Shown: one piece after another, positions 1 to 6,256 of the stretch | How the letters are laid out: each line of letters starts with the position of its first letter | Numbering within the stretch: the first letter of the stretch is position 1 | Origin: Propionispora hippei DSM 15287 | Lineage (GTDB): Bacteria > Bacillota > Negativicutes > Propionisporales > Propionisporaceae | Assembly (NCBI RefSeq): GCF_900141835.1 | Contig: NZ_FQZD01000025.1 | Span: 1-57,670, forward strand | Length of the DNA: 57,670 nucleotides | Direction of reading: 5' to 3' | Program-made: the position numbers and the translations under genes | Notes under the pieces: generated by a model | Databases searched by the model: none | Told to the model about the DNA's origin: nothing | Seen by the model: only the letters and a program-made list of their open reading frames with translations

Positions 1-68
1 CTTTGTAGCAGTTCTAGTAATTTCTTTCTTTGTTCTCGTCGTTCCGGGGTGATTTTTCTTTTTACCAT
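1..68 (-). CDS. IS256-family transposase, N-terminus only
   Basis: An ATG at 66-68 on the minus strand, preceded by a strong Shine-Dalgarno (GGAGGTTTTAATT), opens a basic, lysine/arginine-rich reading frame starting MVKRKITPERREQRKKLL. It runs off the window edge after 22 codons. The position just inside an IS256-like terminal repeat is what identifies it as the start of the transposase. The visible residues alone would not identify a family. It is intact as far as it can be seen. Confidence 0.6.
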   Translation of the reverse strand, partial: MVKRKITPERREQRKKLLELLQ

Positions 69-141
69 AATTAAAACCTCCAAGTTCGGTGCTTCTATTT
101 TACACCATCTTGGAGGTTTACACAGTTTTCGGGATAGTCTC
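1..141 (-). mobile_element. IS256-family element, left-running 5' end (partial)
   Basis: This is the terminal 141 bases of an insertion sequence that continues beyond the left edge of the window. Read on the minus strand, the end at 141-117 (GAGACTATCCCG, then AAAACTGTGTAAA) has the pattern of IS256-family terminal repeats, which share a TCCG..A.AA.TGTGTAAA core. It is followed by a ribosome binding site and the first codons of a transposase. The element interrupts the 3' end of an IS1182-family transposase gene at base 141/142. The other end and any target duplication lie outside the window. Confidence 0.7.
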
Positions 142-188
142 GTCAAAACATGAAAAAGATTGCCAATCACCTCGCCAGACTGGCGTAG
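142..188 (+). pseudogene. IS1182-family transposase, last 15 codons
   Basis: The frame [14 protein letters not shown] followed by TAG at 186-188 equals the C-terminus of the transposase at the right edge of the window. The rest of the gene has been separated by the IS256-family insertion at 141/142, so this copy cannot give an active enzyme from this side. It may be rejoined beyond the left edge if the inserted element is simple. Confidence 0.7.
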
Positions 189-304
189 GTATCGGCAATC
201 TTTTCTTTTTGAGTCTACTTAGTGATGGTTTTCCTTTTGTTTTGTCTAATAGAAACCCCCATGGCTTAGATCTTTCCCAAACCATGGGGTTCTTCAACAG
301 CCTG
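142..304 (+). mobile_element. IS1182-family 3' end, truncated by the IS256 insertion
   Basis: These 163 bases match, in inverse orientation, the inner end of the IS1182-family copy at the right edge of the window; no mismatch was found by eye. They hold the last codons of the transposase, a short 3' untranslated part with a near-palindrome (AACCCCCATGG...CCATGGGGTT in the matching copy's orientation) and the terminal sequence CTTCAACAGCCTG. The element ends at base 304, exactly where a perfect 16-bp stem begins. Upstream it is cut by an IS256-family element. Confidence 0.75.
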
Positions 305-343
305 AAGTAAAGAGACTGCCTAATATGGCAGTCTCTTTACTTT
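305..343 (-). terminator. Terminator of the sigma/DUF1659/DUF2922/yvrJ operon
   Basis: A perfect 16-bp inverted repeat (AAGTAAAGAGACTGCC, 305-320, and its complement, 327-342) encloses a 6-base loop. The T-rich 3' arm on the minus strand lies 44 bases beyond the yvrJ stop codon. The IS1182 end directly abuts the base of the stem, so the natural U-tract has been displaced by the element. On the plus strand the stem is followed by TTTTTAC, so it may work in both directions. Confidence 0.7.
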
Positions 344-386
344 TTACTCCGGCGTACGCAGCACGATTGCTATTGTCAACCATGCT

Positions 387-533
387 CTACTGTTTTAAAG
401 TTATCAGGGTATTGGTCAAATCCTGAATACTGGCGGCAAGCTTCTCCAACTTGGTTTCGATACGAATCAGCAAATACATGCTGATCACCATCGGGAAGCC
501 ATAATTTGCCGCATAGCCAAGCAATTGTTCCAT
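387..533 (-). CDS. YvrJ family small membrane protein
   Basis: A 48-residue protein of YvrJ type. Residues 8-24 form one hydrophobic helix (NYGFPMVISMYLLIRIETK spans its end), followed by a charged amphipathic tail (LEKLAASIQDL), as in other YvrJ proteins. The function is unknown. In Bacillus subtilis yvrJ is a neighbour of the sigma factor gene yvrI. Here it is the last gene of a four-gene unit after a sigma factor, DUF1659 and DUF2922. ATG at 531-533 follows GGGGGCATT. The gene is too short for ordinary gene callers and easily missed. Confidence 0.85.
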   Translation of the reverse strand: MEQLLGYAANYGFPMVISMYLLIRIETKLEKLAASIQDLTNTLITLKQ

Positions 534-577
534 AATGCCCCCTTTCCGGGAATAAGCGACTTATCCCGTCCCTGCAA

Positions 578-790
578 TCAGCTCAAGGTTACGGTATCAC
601 TGGTCCGGATGCGAGCCTCCACTGCTTCGGCAAAATCGCCGTTTTTAGTCGTAAAAATATCCCGGACCACTATATCCTGCATTACTGTCTGCACTTCCGC
701 CAGGCTCAAGCCCTCCCGGGGATCAGCCAGACTCAGTGTAGTCTCTTTGCCGGTTTCGGTACGAAATACCATTTCCAAAGTCGTAGCCAT
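578..790 (-). CDS. DUF2922 family protein
   Basis: A 70-residue protein matching the DUF2922 pattern: TTLEMVFRTETGKETTLSLADPR is the usual opening beta-hairpin, followed by a helix with a conserved VQTVMQDIV stretch and a short beta tail. No catalytic motif, signal peptide or membrane segment is visible, so it is probably a small soluble cytoplasmic protein. ATG 788-790 has the excellent site GGAGGGAGGGCA. It sits 43 bases after the DUF1659 gene and 44 bases before yvrJ, so the three are very likely co-transcribed. The function of the family is not known. Confidence 0.85.
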   Translation of the reverse strand: MATTLEMVFRTETGKETTLSLADPREGLSLAEVQTVMQDIVVRDIFTTKNGDFAEAVEARIRTSDTVTLS

Positions 791-833
791 TGCCCTCCCT
801 CCTTTCGTTTAGTTTTGTTGGAATCAGCCAGTC

Positions 834-1058
834 TTACTGGCTGATCAGCCGGGCATCATCCTGCCTGCTGATACTGGCTACCGGATGCTGCTGCAAAGCG
901 GCCAAAGCCTGACCGACGGCATGTACATCGGCATCGGCGGCGTCCGGCTTCAGATTGCTGTACGAACGCACTTTATAGGCAGTCTGTCCACTTGTGTTCG
1001 TGCCGCTCTCCACTTTGATCTGCAGGCGGCTGGTTTGCGGTACTTTGGTTATTGCCAT
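834..1058 (-). CDS. DUF1659 family protein
   Basis: A 74-residue protein of the DUF1659 family: MAITKVPQTSRLQIKVESG, then a glycine/threonine turn, YKVRSYSNLKPDA and a helical C-terminus. No enzymatic motif or transmembrane segment is seen. The start chosen is ATG 1056-1058, after GAGGGGGTGAAAAT, rather than the upstream in-frame Met, which would overlap the sigma factor gene. Only 4 bases separate it from the sigma factor stop, which points to translational coupling. DUF1659 and DUF2922 genes are commonly adjacent in Firmicutes; their role is unknown. Confidence 0.85.
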   Translation of the reverse strand: MAITKVPQTSRLQIKVESGTNTSGQTAYKVRSYSNLKPDAADADVHAVGQALAALQQHPVASISRQDDARLISQ

Positions 1059-1062
1059 ATTT

Positions 1063-1656
1063 TCACCCCCTCTCACTGCCATACATTCCTTCATAAGCCC
1101 TTTTTAAACGGGCTAAGCCGCGGCGGCGCAAATTATGCACCGCCTGAGCCGTTATGCCCAGTTCCCGGGCCACCGCCGTAAGCTGTCTGCCTTCCAGCAG
1201 GGTAGCGGCAATGACCTGGCGCTGCCGCTCCGGCAATCCGGCCAGCCAGCCGGCCAAAACTCCGGCAAACAAGCTGTCCTCCACTTCGGCCGACACATTG
1301 GCAGGACCGGGCAGCCGTTCCAGCAGGTGGCCCTTTTCCTCCTCATCCGCCGCCGCCAGCTTTTCCAGCACCGTTTCCCGCTGCCAACGCCGCCGTTCCC
1401 GCTTAAACAGGTTCCATACGGCAAATTTCACCTGGCTCTCCACATAGCCTGCCAGCGGAACTCCCAGCTTGGCATCAAAGTTTCGAACAGCCCTTACCAC
1501 GGCCAGCCAGCCTTCAGCCTCCGCTTCTTCGGCGATAGACCGCACATGAGACTGCCAGGCATAACGTTTGACCAGACCGGTAAATTGCCGGCACAAGAGA
1601 GAAAATGCCTTTTCATCGCCCTGCCGGGTCTGCTCTGCCAGTTCTGTAATATCCAT
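1063..1656 (-). CDS. Sigma-70 family RNA polymerase sigma factor (YvrI/SigO-like context)
   Basis: A 197-residue sigma factor. Region 2 covers about residues 15-85 (AFSLLCRQFTGLVKRYA through FKRERRRWQRE). A linker follows, and region 4 with its helix-turn-helix covers about residues 140-190 (LPERQRQVIAATLLEG, LTAVARELGITAQAVHNL). It lacks the regions 1 and 3 of housekeeping factors. ATG 1654-1656 follows AAGGTGAGAAGG; longer in-frame starts have no such site. It heads the DUF1659/DUF2922/yvrJ unit. A perfect 16-bp palindrome lies 20 bases upstream and may be an operator. No anti-sigma gene is adjacent. The promoters it reads are not predictable from this window. Confidence 0.8.
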   Translation of the reverse strand: MDITELAEQTRQGDEKAFSLLCRQFTGLVKRYAWQSHVRSIAEEAEAEGWLAVVRAVRNFDAKLGVPLAGYVESQVKFAVWNLFKRERRRWQRETVLEKLAAADEEEKGHLLERLPGPANVSAEVEDSLFAGVLAGWLAGLPERQRQVIAATLLEGRQLTAVARELGITAQAVHNLRRRGLARLKRAYEGMYGSERG

Positions 1657-1675
1657 ATCCTTCTCACCTTTATGT

Positions 1676-1691
1676 GAGAAACCGGTTTCTC
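1676..1691. promoter_or_regulatory. 16-bp perfect palindrome upstream of the sigma factor gene
   Basis: GAGAAACCGGTTTCTC is fully self-complementary and ends 20 bases before the chosen ATG of the sigma factor gene. A site of this size between promoter and start would suit a dimeric repressor or autoregulator. No family of regulator can be assigned from the sequence. Confidence 0.4.
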
Positions 1692-1727
1692 GGATTCGCG
1701 CTGGCTTTACTCTACCATGGGTAATTC

Positions 1728-1776
1728 TGTAAAAACAAAAGCCAGCCTGGCACAAGTAACTGTGTCAAGCTGGCTT
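1728..1776 (-). terminator. Terminator of the ABC-F gene
   Basis: Minus-strand hairpin with outer arms AAGCCAGC/GCTGGCTT (1739-1746, 1769-1776) and an inner pairing TGACACA/TGTGCCA, followed by TTTTGTTTTT. It lies 70 bases past the ABC-F stop codon and separates that gene from the sigma operon. Confidence 0.8.
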
Positions 1777-1846
1777 AGGTCAGCAGGCAATTAACGGCAG
1801 CGGGACCGTCATGGGTCGTCACGCCGCTTCGGCTCCGCCGCAGTTG

Positions 1847-3736
1847 TTATGTATATGATTGCAGTTCCATCCACTCTTCATATTTGGCGGCCAAAGCGGC
1901 CTCCGCCTCACTATAACGGGCCGACAGTTCATGGCTGACGGCCGGATCAGTATGGCTGGCCGGATCATTCAACTGAATTTCCAGTCCTTTCAATTCGGCT
2001 TCCAGTCCGGCGATTTCCTCTTCCAGCTTGCGGGCCAGCCGTTCGGTATCCTGTGGCCGACGTGTTCGCTCGGTCTTTTTAGCCGCCGGTTTTTCACTCT
2101 TGTCCGGTTTTACCGATTGAACGGTTGGACTAGACTGCTCAGCCGCTTTTTTCTCGCGGTAATAGCTGTAATTTCCCGCGTACTCCGCCAAGGCCCCTTC
2201 AGTCAGTTCGACGACACAATTGGCCACCTTATCTAAGAAATAGCGGTCATGGGACACCGCCAAAAAAGTCCCGGGAAAGGCACAAATAGCCTCTTCCACC
2301 GCCTCCTTGGCCGGAATATCCAAATGATTGGTCGGTTCATCAAGAATAAGAAAATTTGCTCCAGTCAGCATGAGCTTTAAAAAGGCCAGACGGGCTTTTT
2401 CGCCGCCGCTTAAATCGCCAATGATTTTAAATACATCGTCACCGGTAAATAAAAAGGCTCCCAGGTAATGACGGGCCCGCTCCTCGCTAAAACCATATTC
2501 CAGCATGATTTCGTCCAACACCCGGTTCAGCGGATTCAGGCCTTCGTGCTCCTGGGAAAAATAGCCGATTTTGACCCGGCTGCCCAGCTTGACCCGTCCG
2601 CCGGCAGCCGGCAGCTCACCGGTCAGCAGTTTTAGCAGCGTAGTCTTACCGGCACCGTTAGGACCGACCAGTGCCACTCCGTCACCGCGGCGGATGAGCA
2701 GCGACACCTTGTCAAAAACAACCCGGGAACCGTAAGCTGCCGTGGCTTCCAGCAGTTCCGCCACCCGCTCGCCGCACTCGGCCGGCGGATTAAAGGCAAA
2801 ATAATCGAATCGCGCCTCATGACCGGGCAATATAATCCGCTCCAGCCGGTTCAACTGCGATTGACGGCCGCGGGCCTGCTTGGACTTGATGCCGGCCTTA
2901 TAACGGCGGATGTATTCCTCGGTCCGGGCAATATGGGCCTGCTGCTTGGCATAGGCGCCGGCCAGCGAGGCCGTCCGTTCGGCCTTCTGGGCCAAATAGC
3001 CGGTATAATTGGCTTTGTAAACAGTAACGGCCTGATGCTCCAGTTCAAAAATCCGGTCCACGACCCGGTCCAAAAAGTAACGGTCATGGGAAATGATAAG
3101 AACCCCGCCGCTGTAGCTTGTCAAATAGTCTTCCAGCCATTCCACCATGCCGATATCCAGATGATTGGTCGGCTCGTCCAAGAATAGGAAATCAGGCTGT
3201 CGGATCAAGGCCCGGGCCAGAAAAATCCGTGTCTTCTGTCCGCCGGAAAATGTTGTAAGGGGCCGGGGAAAATCCTCTTCTGTAAAGCCCAGGCCAAACG
3301 CCACCCGCCGGACCCGACTTTCGTATTCATAACCGCCGCCCTGCTCAAACCGCTCCAATGTGCGGGAGTAAGCGGCCATCAACGTCTCCTGCGCCGACCC
3401 ATCCTGTTCAGCGGCTATATCCTGCTCCAGCCGGCGCAAATCGGCCTGCCAGGCGATCACTTCCTGATAAGCCGAGCACAACTCCTCATACAGCGTCCCT
3501 TCACCTAGCTGCGCGTCCTGCTCCACATAGCTGATGGTCTCGCCCGGCGGCAGCAGCACACTGCCGTCGTCAGCCTTCTCCCGGCCAAGCAAACAGCGCA
3601 GCAAGGTCGTCTTGCCGGCCCCGTTGCCGCCGATCAGACCGGCCTTCTCACCGCGCCGCAATTCAAAACTGACTTCCTTAAACAGGGTTTCCACACCAAA
3701 CGCCTTGGAAAGCCTGTCTACCCGTAAAACTCCCAT
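1847..3736 (-). CDS. ABC-F family ATPase (YdiF-like)
   Basis: A 629-residue protein with two ABC ATPase domains and no membrane domain, the layout of ABC-F translation factors that act on the ribosome. Domain 1 has Walker A GGNGAGKT (36-43), signature FSGGQKTR and Walker B FLDEPTNHLD. The linker is rich in basic residues (RRYKAGIKSKQARGRQSQ). Domain 2 has GPNGAGKT, LSGGEKAR and LILDEPTNHLD. A charged coiled-coil tail of about 100 residues (from KSEKPAAKK on) resembles B. subtilis YdiF and E. coli Uup. ATG follows GGGGTGAATGA. It is monocistronic, with its own terminator. Whether it is a housekeeping or antibiotic-resistance ABC-F cannot be told here. Confidence 0.9.
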   Translation of the reverse strand: MGVLRVDRLSKAFGVETLFKEVSFELRRGEKAGLIGGNGAGKTTLLRCLLGREKADDGSVLLPPGETISYVEQDAQLGEGTLYEELCSAYQEVIAWQADLRRLEQDIAAEQDGSAQETLMAAYSRTLERFEQGGGYEYESRVRRVAFGLGFTEEDFPRPLTTFSGGQKTRIFLARALIRQPDFLFLDEPTNHLDIGMVEWLEDYLTSYSGGVLIISHDRYFLDRVVDRIFELEHQAVTVYKANYTGYLAQKAERTASLAGAYAKQQAHIARTEEYIRRYKAGIKSKQARGRQSQLNRLERIILPGHEARFDYFAFNPPAECGERVAELLEATAAYGSRVVFDKVSLLIRRGDGVALVGPNGAGKTTLLKLLTGELPAAGGRVKLGSRVKIGYFSQEHEGLNPLNRVLDEIMLEYGFSEERARHYLGAFLFTGDDVFKIIGDLSGGEKARLAFLKLMLTGANFLILDEPTNHLDIPAKEAVEEAICAFPGTFLAVSHDRYFLDKVANCVVELTEGALAEYAGNYSYYREKKAAEQSSPTVQSVKPDKSEKPAAKKTERTRRPQDTERLARKLEEEIAGLEAELKGLEIQLNDPASHTDPAVSHELSARYSEAEAALAAKYEEWMELQSYT

Positions 3737-3767
3737 TCATTCACCCCGTAATCTTACTAAAACATAA

Positions 3768-3799
3768 CACAAAAAAACTCTATCATAACTGATAGAGTT
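3768..3799 (-). terminator. Terminator after the zinc-ribbon gene
   Basis: Ten-base perfect arms (AACTCTATCA, 3776-3785, and TGATAGAGTT, 3790-3799) with a 4-base loop, followed on the minus strand by TTTTTTTGTG. It lies directly downstream of the small zinc-ribbon gene. Confidence 0.8.
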
Positions 3800-3811
3800 C
3801 GCTGCCACTCC

Positions 3812-4015
3812 TCACTCTCCTGCTTCCAGCCTGCAGGCAGCTTCATCACAGGGCATTCCACAATACGGGCAGCCAATTGTCAAGCCGGCTTGAACCGTAA
3901 ATATCCCGCCGCAACGACTGCATTTATAATATTGTTCGATCGTCTCAGACCCAGTTTCCACAGTGGCTCGCCTCCCCAGCACCTCATTCAGCGAAAACCT
4001 CGTGCTACACTCCAT
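3812..4015 (-). CDS. Small zinc-ribbon protein of unknown function
   Basis: A 67-residue protein with CSRCGG (about residues 33-38) and CPYCGMPC (about residues 50-57), a CxxC...CxxC arrangement that would hold one zinc ion. The 30 residues before it are polar. No other domain is seen, and no function can be assigned. It has a weak Shine-Dalgarno (GGCGGAATT) before the ATG and its own downstream terminator. It is divergent from the plus-strand gene at 4205, so the two share the intergenic region that contains the LexA-type site. Confidence 0.65.
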   Translation of the reverse strand: MECSTRFSLNEVLGRRATVETGSETIEQYYKCSRCGGIFTVQAGLTIGCPYCGMPCDEAACRLEAGE

Positions 4016-4133
4016 AATTCCGCCGGATAAGTAACTACCTTGTCACAGCATATGCAGCTTATGGCAATATTATGCATCTCTTTACTGACGAGTCACTATC
4101 GACTGATGTCGAACTATGTAACATGATTCGCTC

Positions 4134-4162
4134 TTGTCATACAACATAATATCTGTTAGTAT
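4134..4162 (+). promoter_or_regulatory. Sigma-A promoter of the LexA-box gene
   Basis: TTGTCA (4134-4139) and TAGTAT (4157-4162) are separated by 17 bases, a near-ideal vegetative promoter. The expected transcription start near 4169 lies at the edge of the LexA box, so repressor binding there would block it. Confidence 0.6.
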
Positions 4163-4171
4163 AAAGATAAT

Positions 4172-4185
4172 CGAACATACGTTCT
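4172..4185 (+). promoter_or_regulatory. LexA (SOS) operator
   Basis: CGAACATACGTTCT matches 13 of 14 positions of the Gram-positive LexA/DinR consensus CGAACRNRYGTTYC. It sits just downstream of the -10 element and 20 bases before the ATG of the gene at 4205, the usual repression position. Confidence 0.75.
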
Positions 4186-4204
4186 ATGTCAAAGGAGTCT
4201 TATC

Positions 4205-4804
4205 ATGCTTACCTACCTCTCCGCACCGGAAACTATTACCGCGCTGATCCCGGAATATACCGACACCGGCGATCACACTGTCGTCTATACAGCAGGCGGC
4301 AAAACCGCTACCTCTTTCCGGACTTCCACGCTGATCCGCCAATTGGCCCGTACCTTGGCCGTTGATTTGTCGGTACTAAAAAAGCAGACAGCTCTGGCTA
4401 CGCAGCGCGCCATTCTCCAGCCGCTGCCGATCTGTCCCTCCCTCACCCTGGTGCCGGTAAAGGTCCGGCTGCCCCGGGTGCCTGGCGACAGCAGTATCGG
4501 CTATGTCAACTCCTATGGTGTTACCGGACTCGAAGCCAGCGAGCCGGCCGACAGCCCGGTTGAGCCAAAATGTCTGATTTGCCTGAAAGGAGGGGAACGT
4601 ATCCCTTGCTTTTGGACAAGCCCTACCGTCCGCAAAGCTTTGCAACAGGCCCGGCTGCTCACCAGCTACCATCAAACGGCAAGACACTGCCAGCCCGTAA
4701 GAGAATCAACCGTAGCCTATGATCCTCACCTGGAACCGATTGCCCAAAAACTGGTCGAGGTATTTTACGATATACTCCGTCTCAAGCAGCACCCTTCCGG
4801 CTAA
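4205..4804 (+). CDS. Unknown protein under SOS control; distant ComK-like pattern
   Basis: A 199-residue soluble protein, ATG 4205, with AAAGGAGTC as binding site. It has no signal peptide, membrane segment or recognised catalytic motif. Its length and the pattern of short conserved blocks in the second half (a block ending RIPCFWTSPTVRKALQQA) are faintly like the competence regulator ComK (192 residues in B. subtilis, with a similar GKTMELPISYNSFENQVYRTA stretch). This is pattern similarity only and may be chance. It is one of only two complete plus-strand genes in the window, and it has a LexA-box promoter, which suggests a role in the DNA damage response. A structural comparison would settle the family. 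Confidence 0.6.
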   Translation: MLTYLSAPETITALIPEYTDTGDHTVVYTAGGKTATSFRTSTLIRQLARTLAVDLSVLKKQTALATQRAILQPLPICPSLTLVPVKVRLPRVPGDSSIGYVNSYGVTGLEASEPADSPVEPKCLICLKGGERIPCFWTSPTVRKALQQARLLTSYHQTARHCQPVRESTVAYDPHLEPIAQKLVEVFYDILRLKQHPSG

Positions 4805-4808
4805 TCGG

Positions 4809-5288
4809 CTAATATTCACCCCAGCGTCCTGCCCGGCCCCCTTCATATTGCCTAAGCAAGGAGCCGGTTACGCCGGCAAAATTCTCGGCAGTCAGCCGGG
4901 AGCCGATATCCAGAATATGCACCACATCACCGCGACACAGGGGAAGTGCCTCGGCCACTGACAGTACGGTGTCGGAGGCATGCACCACCCGCAGCATGGG
5001 ATTCTGATCTGCCAGCCTGTCTAAAATCGCCGGCGTCAAATCTCTTGACTGCCGGTCAAGAATTACTATATCGCAATCCGCGTCGGCCAGCTCCACCTTT
5101 TGCACCAGTTCCCGGAGCAGGCTCTCCACCTGCTGTTCCGCATCGCGGGTAACAATCAGAAAGGACACGCTGACCCCCTGCCCAAGCTGCGGTACCACGG
5201 CCCACAGCCACAGCTCCCGGATCAGACAATAGAGCCCGTACAGAGCAAGTGATATCAATACCACACTGACCGGATATGACAACAACAA
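4809..5288 (-). CDS. Membrane-anchored GT2-like protein, short
   Basis: A 159-residue protein. Residues 6-33 are a membrane anchor, followed by a glycosyltransferase-2-like half domain (VSFLIVTRDAEQQVESLL, DIVILDRQSRDLT, GDVVHILDIGSRL). The usual second half with the acceptor site is missing, so activity as a transferase is doubtful. No ATG exists near the start. TTG codons at 5280-5288 follow a GGGGG tract, which itself lies in the terminator hairpin of the upstream response regulator gene, so translation may be weak. A gene of unknown function; its coding nature is supported by length and composition. Confidence 0.6.
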   Translation of the reverse strand: MLLSYPVSVVLISLALYGLYCLIRELWLWAVVPQLGQGVSVSFLIVTRDAEQQVESLLRELVQKVELADADCDIVILDRQSRDLTPAILDRLADQNPMLRVVHASDTVLSVAEALPLCRGDVVHILDIGSRLTAENFAGVTGSLLRQYEGGRAGRWGEY

Positions 5289-5290
5289 AA

Positions 5291-5320
5291 TATCCTACCC
5301 CCTTTTCCTGGGATAGGATA
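5291..5320 (-). terminator. Terminator of the response regulator gene
   Basis: On the minus strand, TATCCTATCCC pairs with GGGTAGGATA (one bulged base) around a short A/G-rich loop, followed by TTTTGTTGTTG. The U-tract overlaps the TTG start codons of the next gene, and the stem contains its only visible Shine-Dalgarno. Confidence 0.65.
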
Positions 5321-5358
5321 GCTTATGCAGGGTAACCCGCTAGGGTGACTGCCCGGCA

Positions 5359-6033
5359 TTAATCACCGGGCAATTCCACTATTTTGTGTTTTAAGGCGTA
5401 CAGAACAGCCTGAGTACGGTCAGTCACATTAATTTTGCGAAAGATATTGGTCAGATGGTTTTTTACCGTCTTTTCACTTAAAAACAGCTTCTGGGCAATC
5501 GCCAGATTGCTTAGCCCCTGACAGGTATAGTAGAGCACTTCCTTTTCCCTTCCGGTCAGGCGTTCCTCGCTTGGCAAATCGGCAATCTTTACGGATTCGG
5601 CCCTTCTGATCTCCTGACCGCGCATCTGGTTGAACAGGCGCTTGGCCAAGGTGGGATAAATGAACGAATCGCCACCGTGGACACAGCGGATGGCCTGTAC
5701 CAGCATCCGCGGCTCCACATCCTTCAATAAGTAGCCGGACGCGCCGGACCGGATTACTTCCACTACATAACTATCATCATCGTGAATGGTTAAGATCACG
5801 ATTTTAGTGTGGCCCGAGTCTCCCAACCGCCTGGCCACCTCCAAGCCGTTCAGCCGCGGCATATTAATATCCAGCAGCAGTACGTCAGGCTTCAATTTTC
5901 TAACCTTCTCTATGGTTTCTTCGCCATCACCGGCTTCACCAATTACACGGAAATCCGGCTCCAACTCCAAAGCGTTTTTGATTCCCTGCCGGAGCAGGGC
6001 ATGATCATCGGCAACCAAAATTGTAATAACCAT
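5359..6033 (-). CDS. NarL/FixJ-type response regulator (orphan)
   Basis: A 224-residue two-domain regulator. The receiver domain (1-120) has the acidic pair D9-D10, the phosphoacceptor D55 (VLLLDINMP) and the conserved lysine of GYLLKD. The LuxR-type helix-turn-helix lies at about 155-215 (LTGREKEVL, NLAIAQKLFLSEKTVKNHL). It resembles DegU/NarL proteins. ATG 6031-6033 is preferred because GGGGTGA lies 6 bases upstream; an in-frame GTG 9 bases earlier overlaps that site. No histidine kinase is present in the window, so its partner and targets are unknown. Position after pgi and the polysaccharide locus makes envelope control plausible but unproven. Confidence 0.85.
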   Translation of the reverse strand: MVITILVADDHALLRQGIKNALELEPDFRVIGEAGDGEETIEKVRKLKPDVLLLDINMPRLNGLEVARRLGDSGHTKIVILTIHDDDSYVVEVIRSGASGYLLKDVEPRMLVQAIRCVHGGDSFIYPTLAKRLFNQMRGQEIRRAESVKIADLPSEERLTGREKEVLYYTCQGLSNLAIAQKLFLSEKTVKNHLTNIFRKINVTDRTQAVLYALKHKIVELPGD

Positions 6034-6201
6034 AACTATCACCCCATTTTAACTACGACCACAATTCATTGTCAGCATCACAAAGGGACACCAATAGCAC
6101 AAAGGAAACCATTCATCTTACGGATCTCTGTCACCGCCCCTCTGCACTTTGTGTCCTTTGGTATGTAAAACTTTCTCAGACATAATTTCTACAAAAAACA
6201 A

Positions 6202-6232
6202 AATAATCCTGTCCTTTCGGACAGGATTATTT
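6202..6232 (-). terminator. Terminator of pgi
   Basis: AATAATCCTGTCC and GGACAGGATTATT pair around a four-base loop, followed on the minus strand by TTGTTTTTTG and preceded by an A-run, so it may work in both directions. It closes the galU-pgi unit. Confidence 0.8.
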
Positions 6233-6256
6233 TTTTACAGCTTTTAATATTGTTGC

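Noticed and set aside
885-1677. Plus-strand frames opposite the sigma factor and DUF1659 genes
   Set aside because: They are antisense shadows of GC-rich real genes, have no ribosome binding sites and encode low-complexity, arginine/serine-rich text.
4111-4122. A second LexA-like half site (GAACTATGTAAC) upstream of the promoter
   Set aside because: Only one half matches GAAC; the other half is not GTTC. It is too weak to call.
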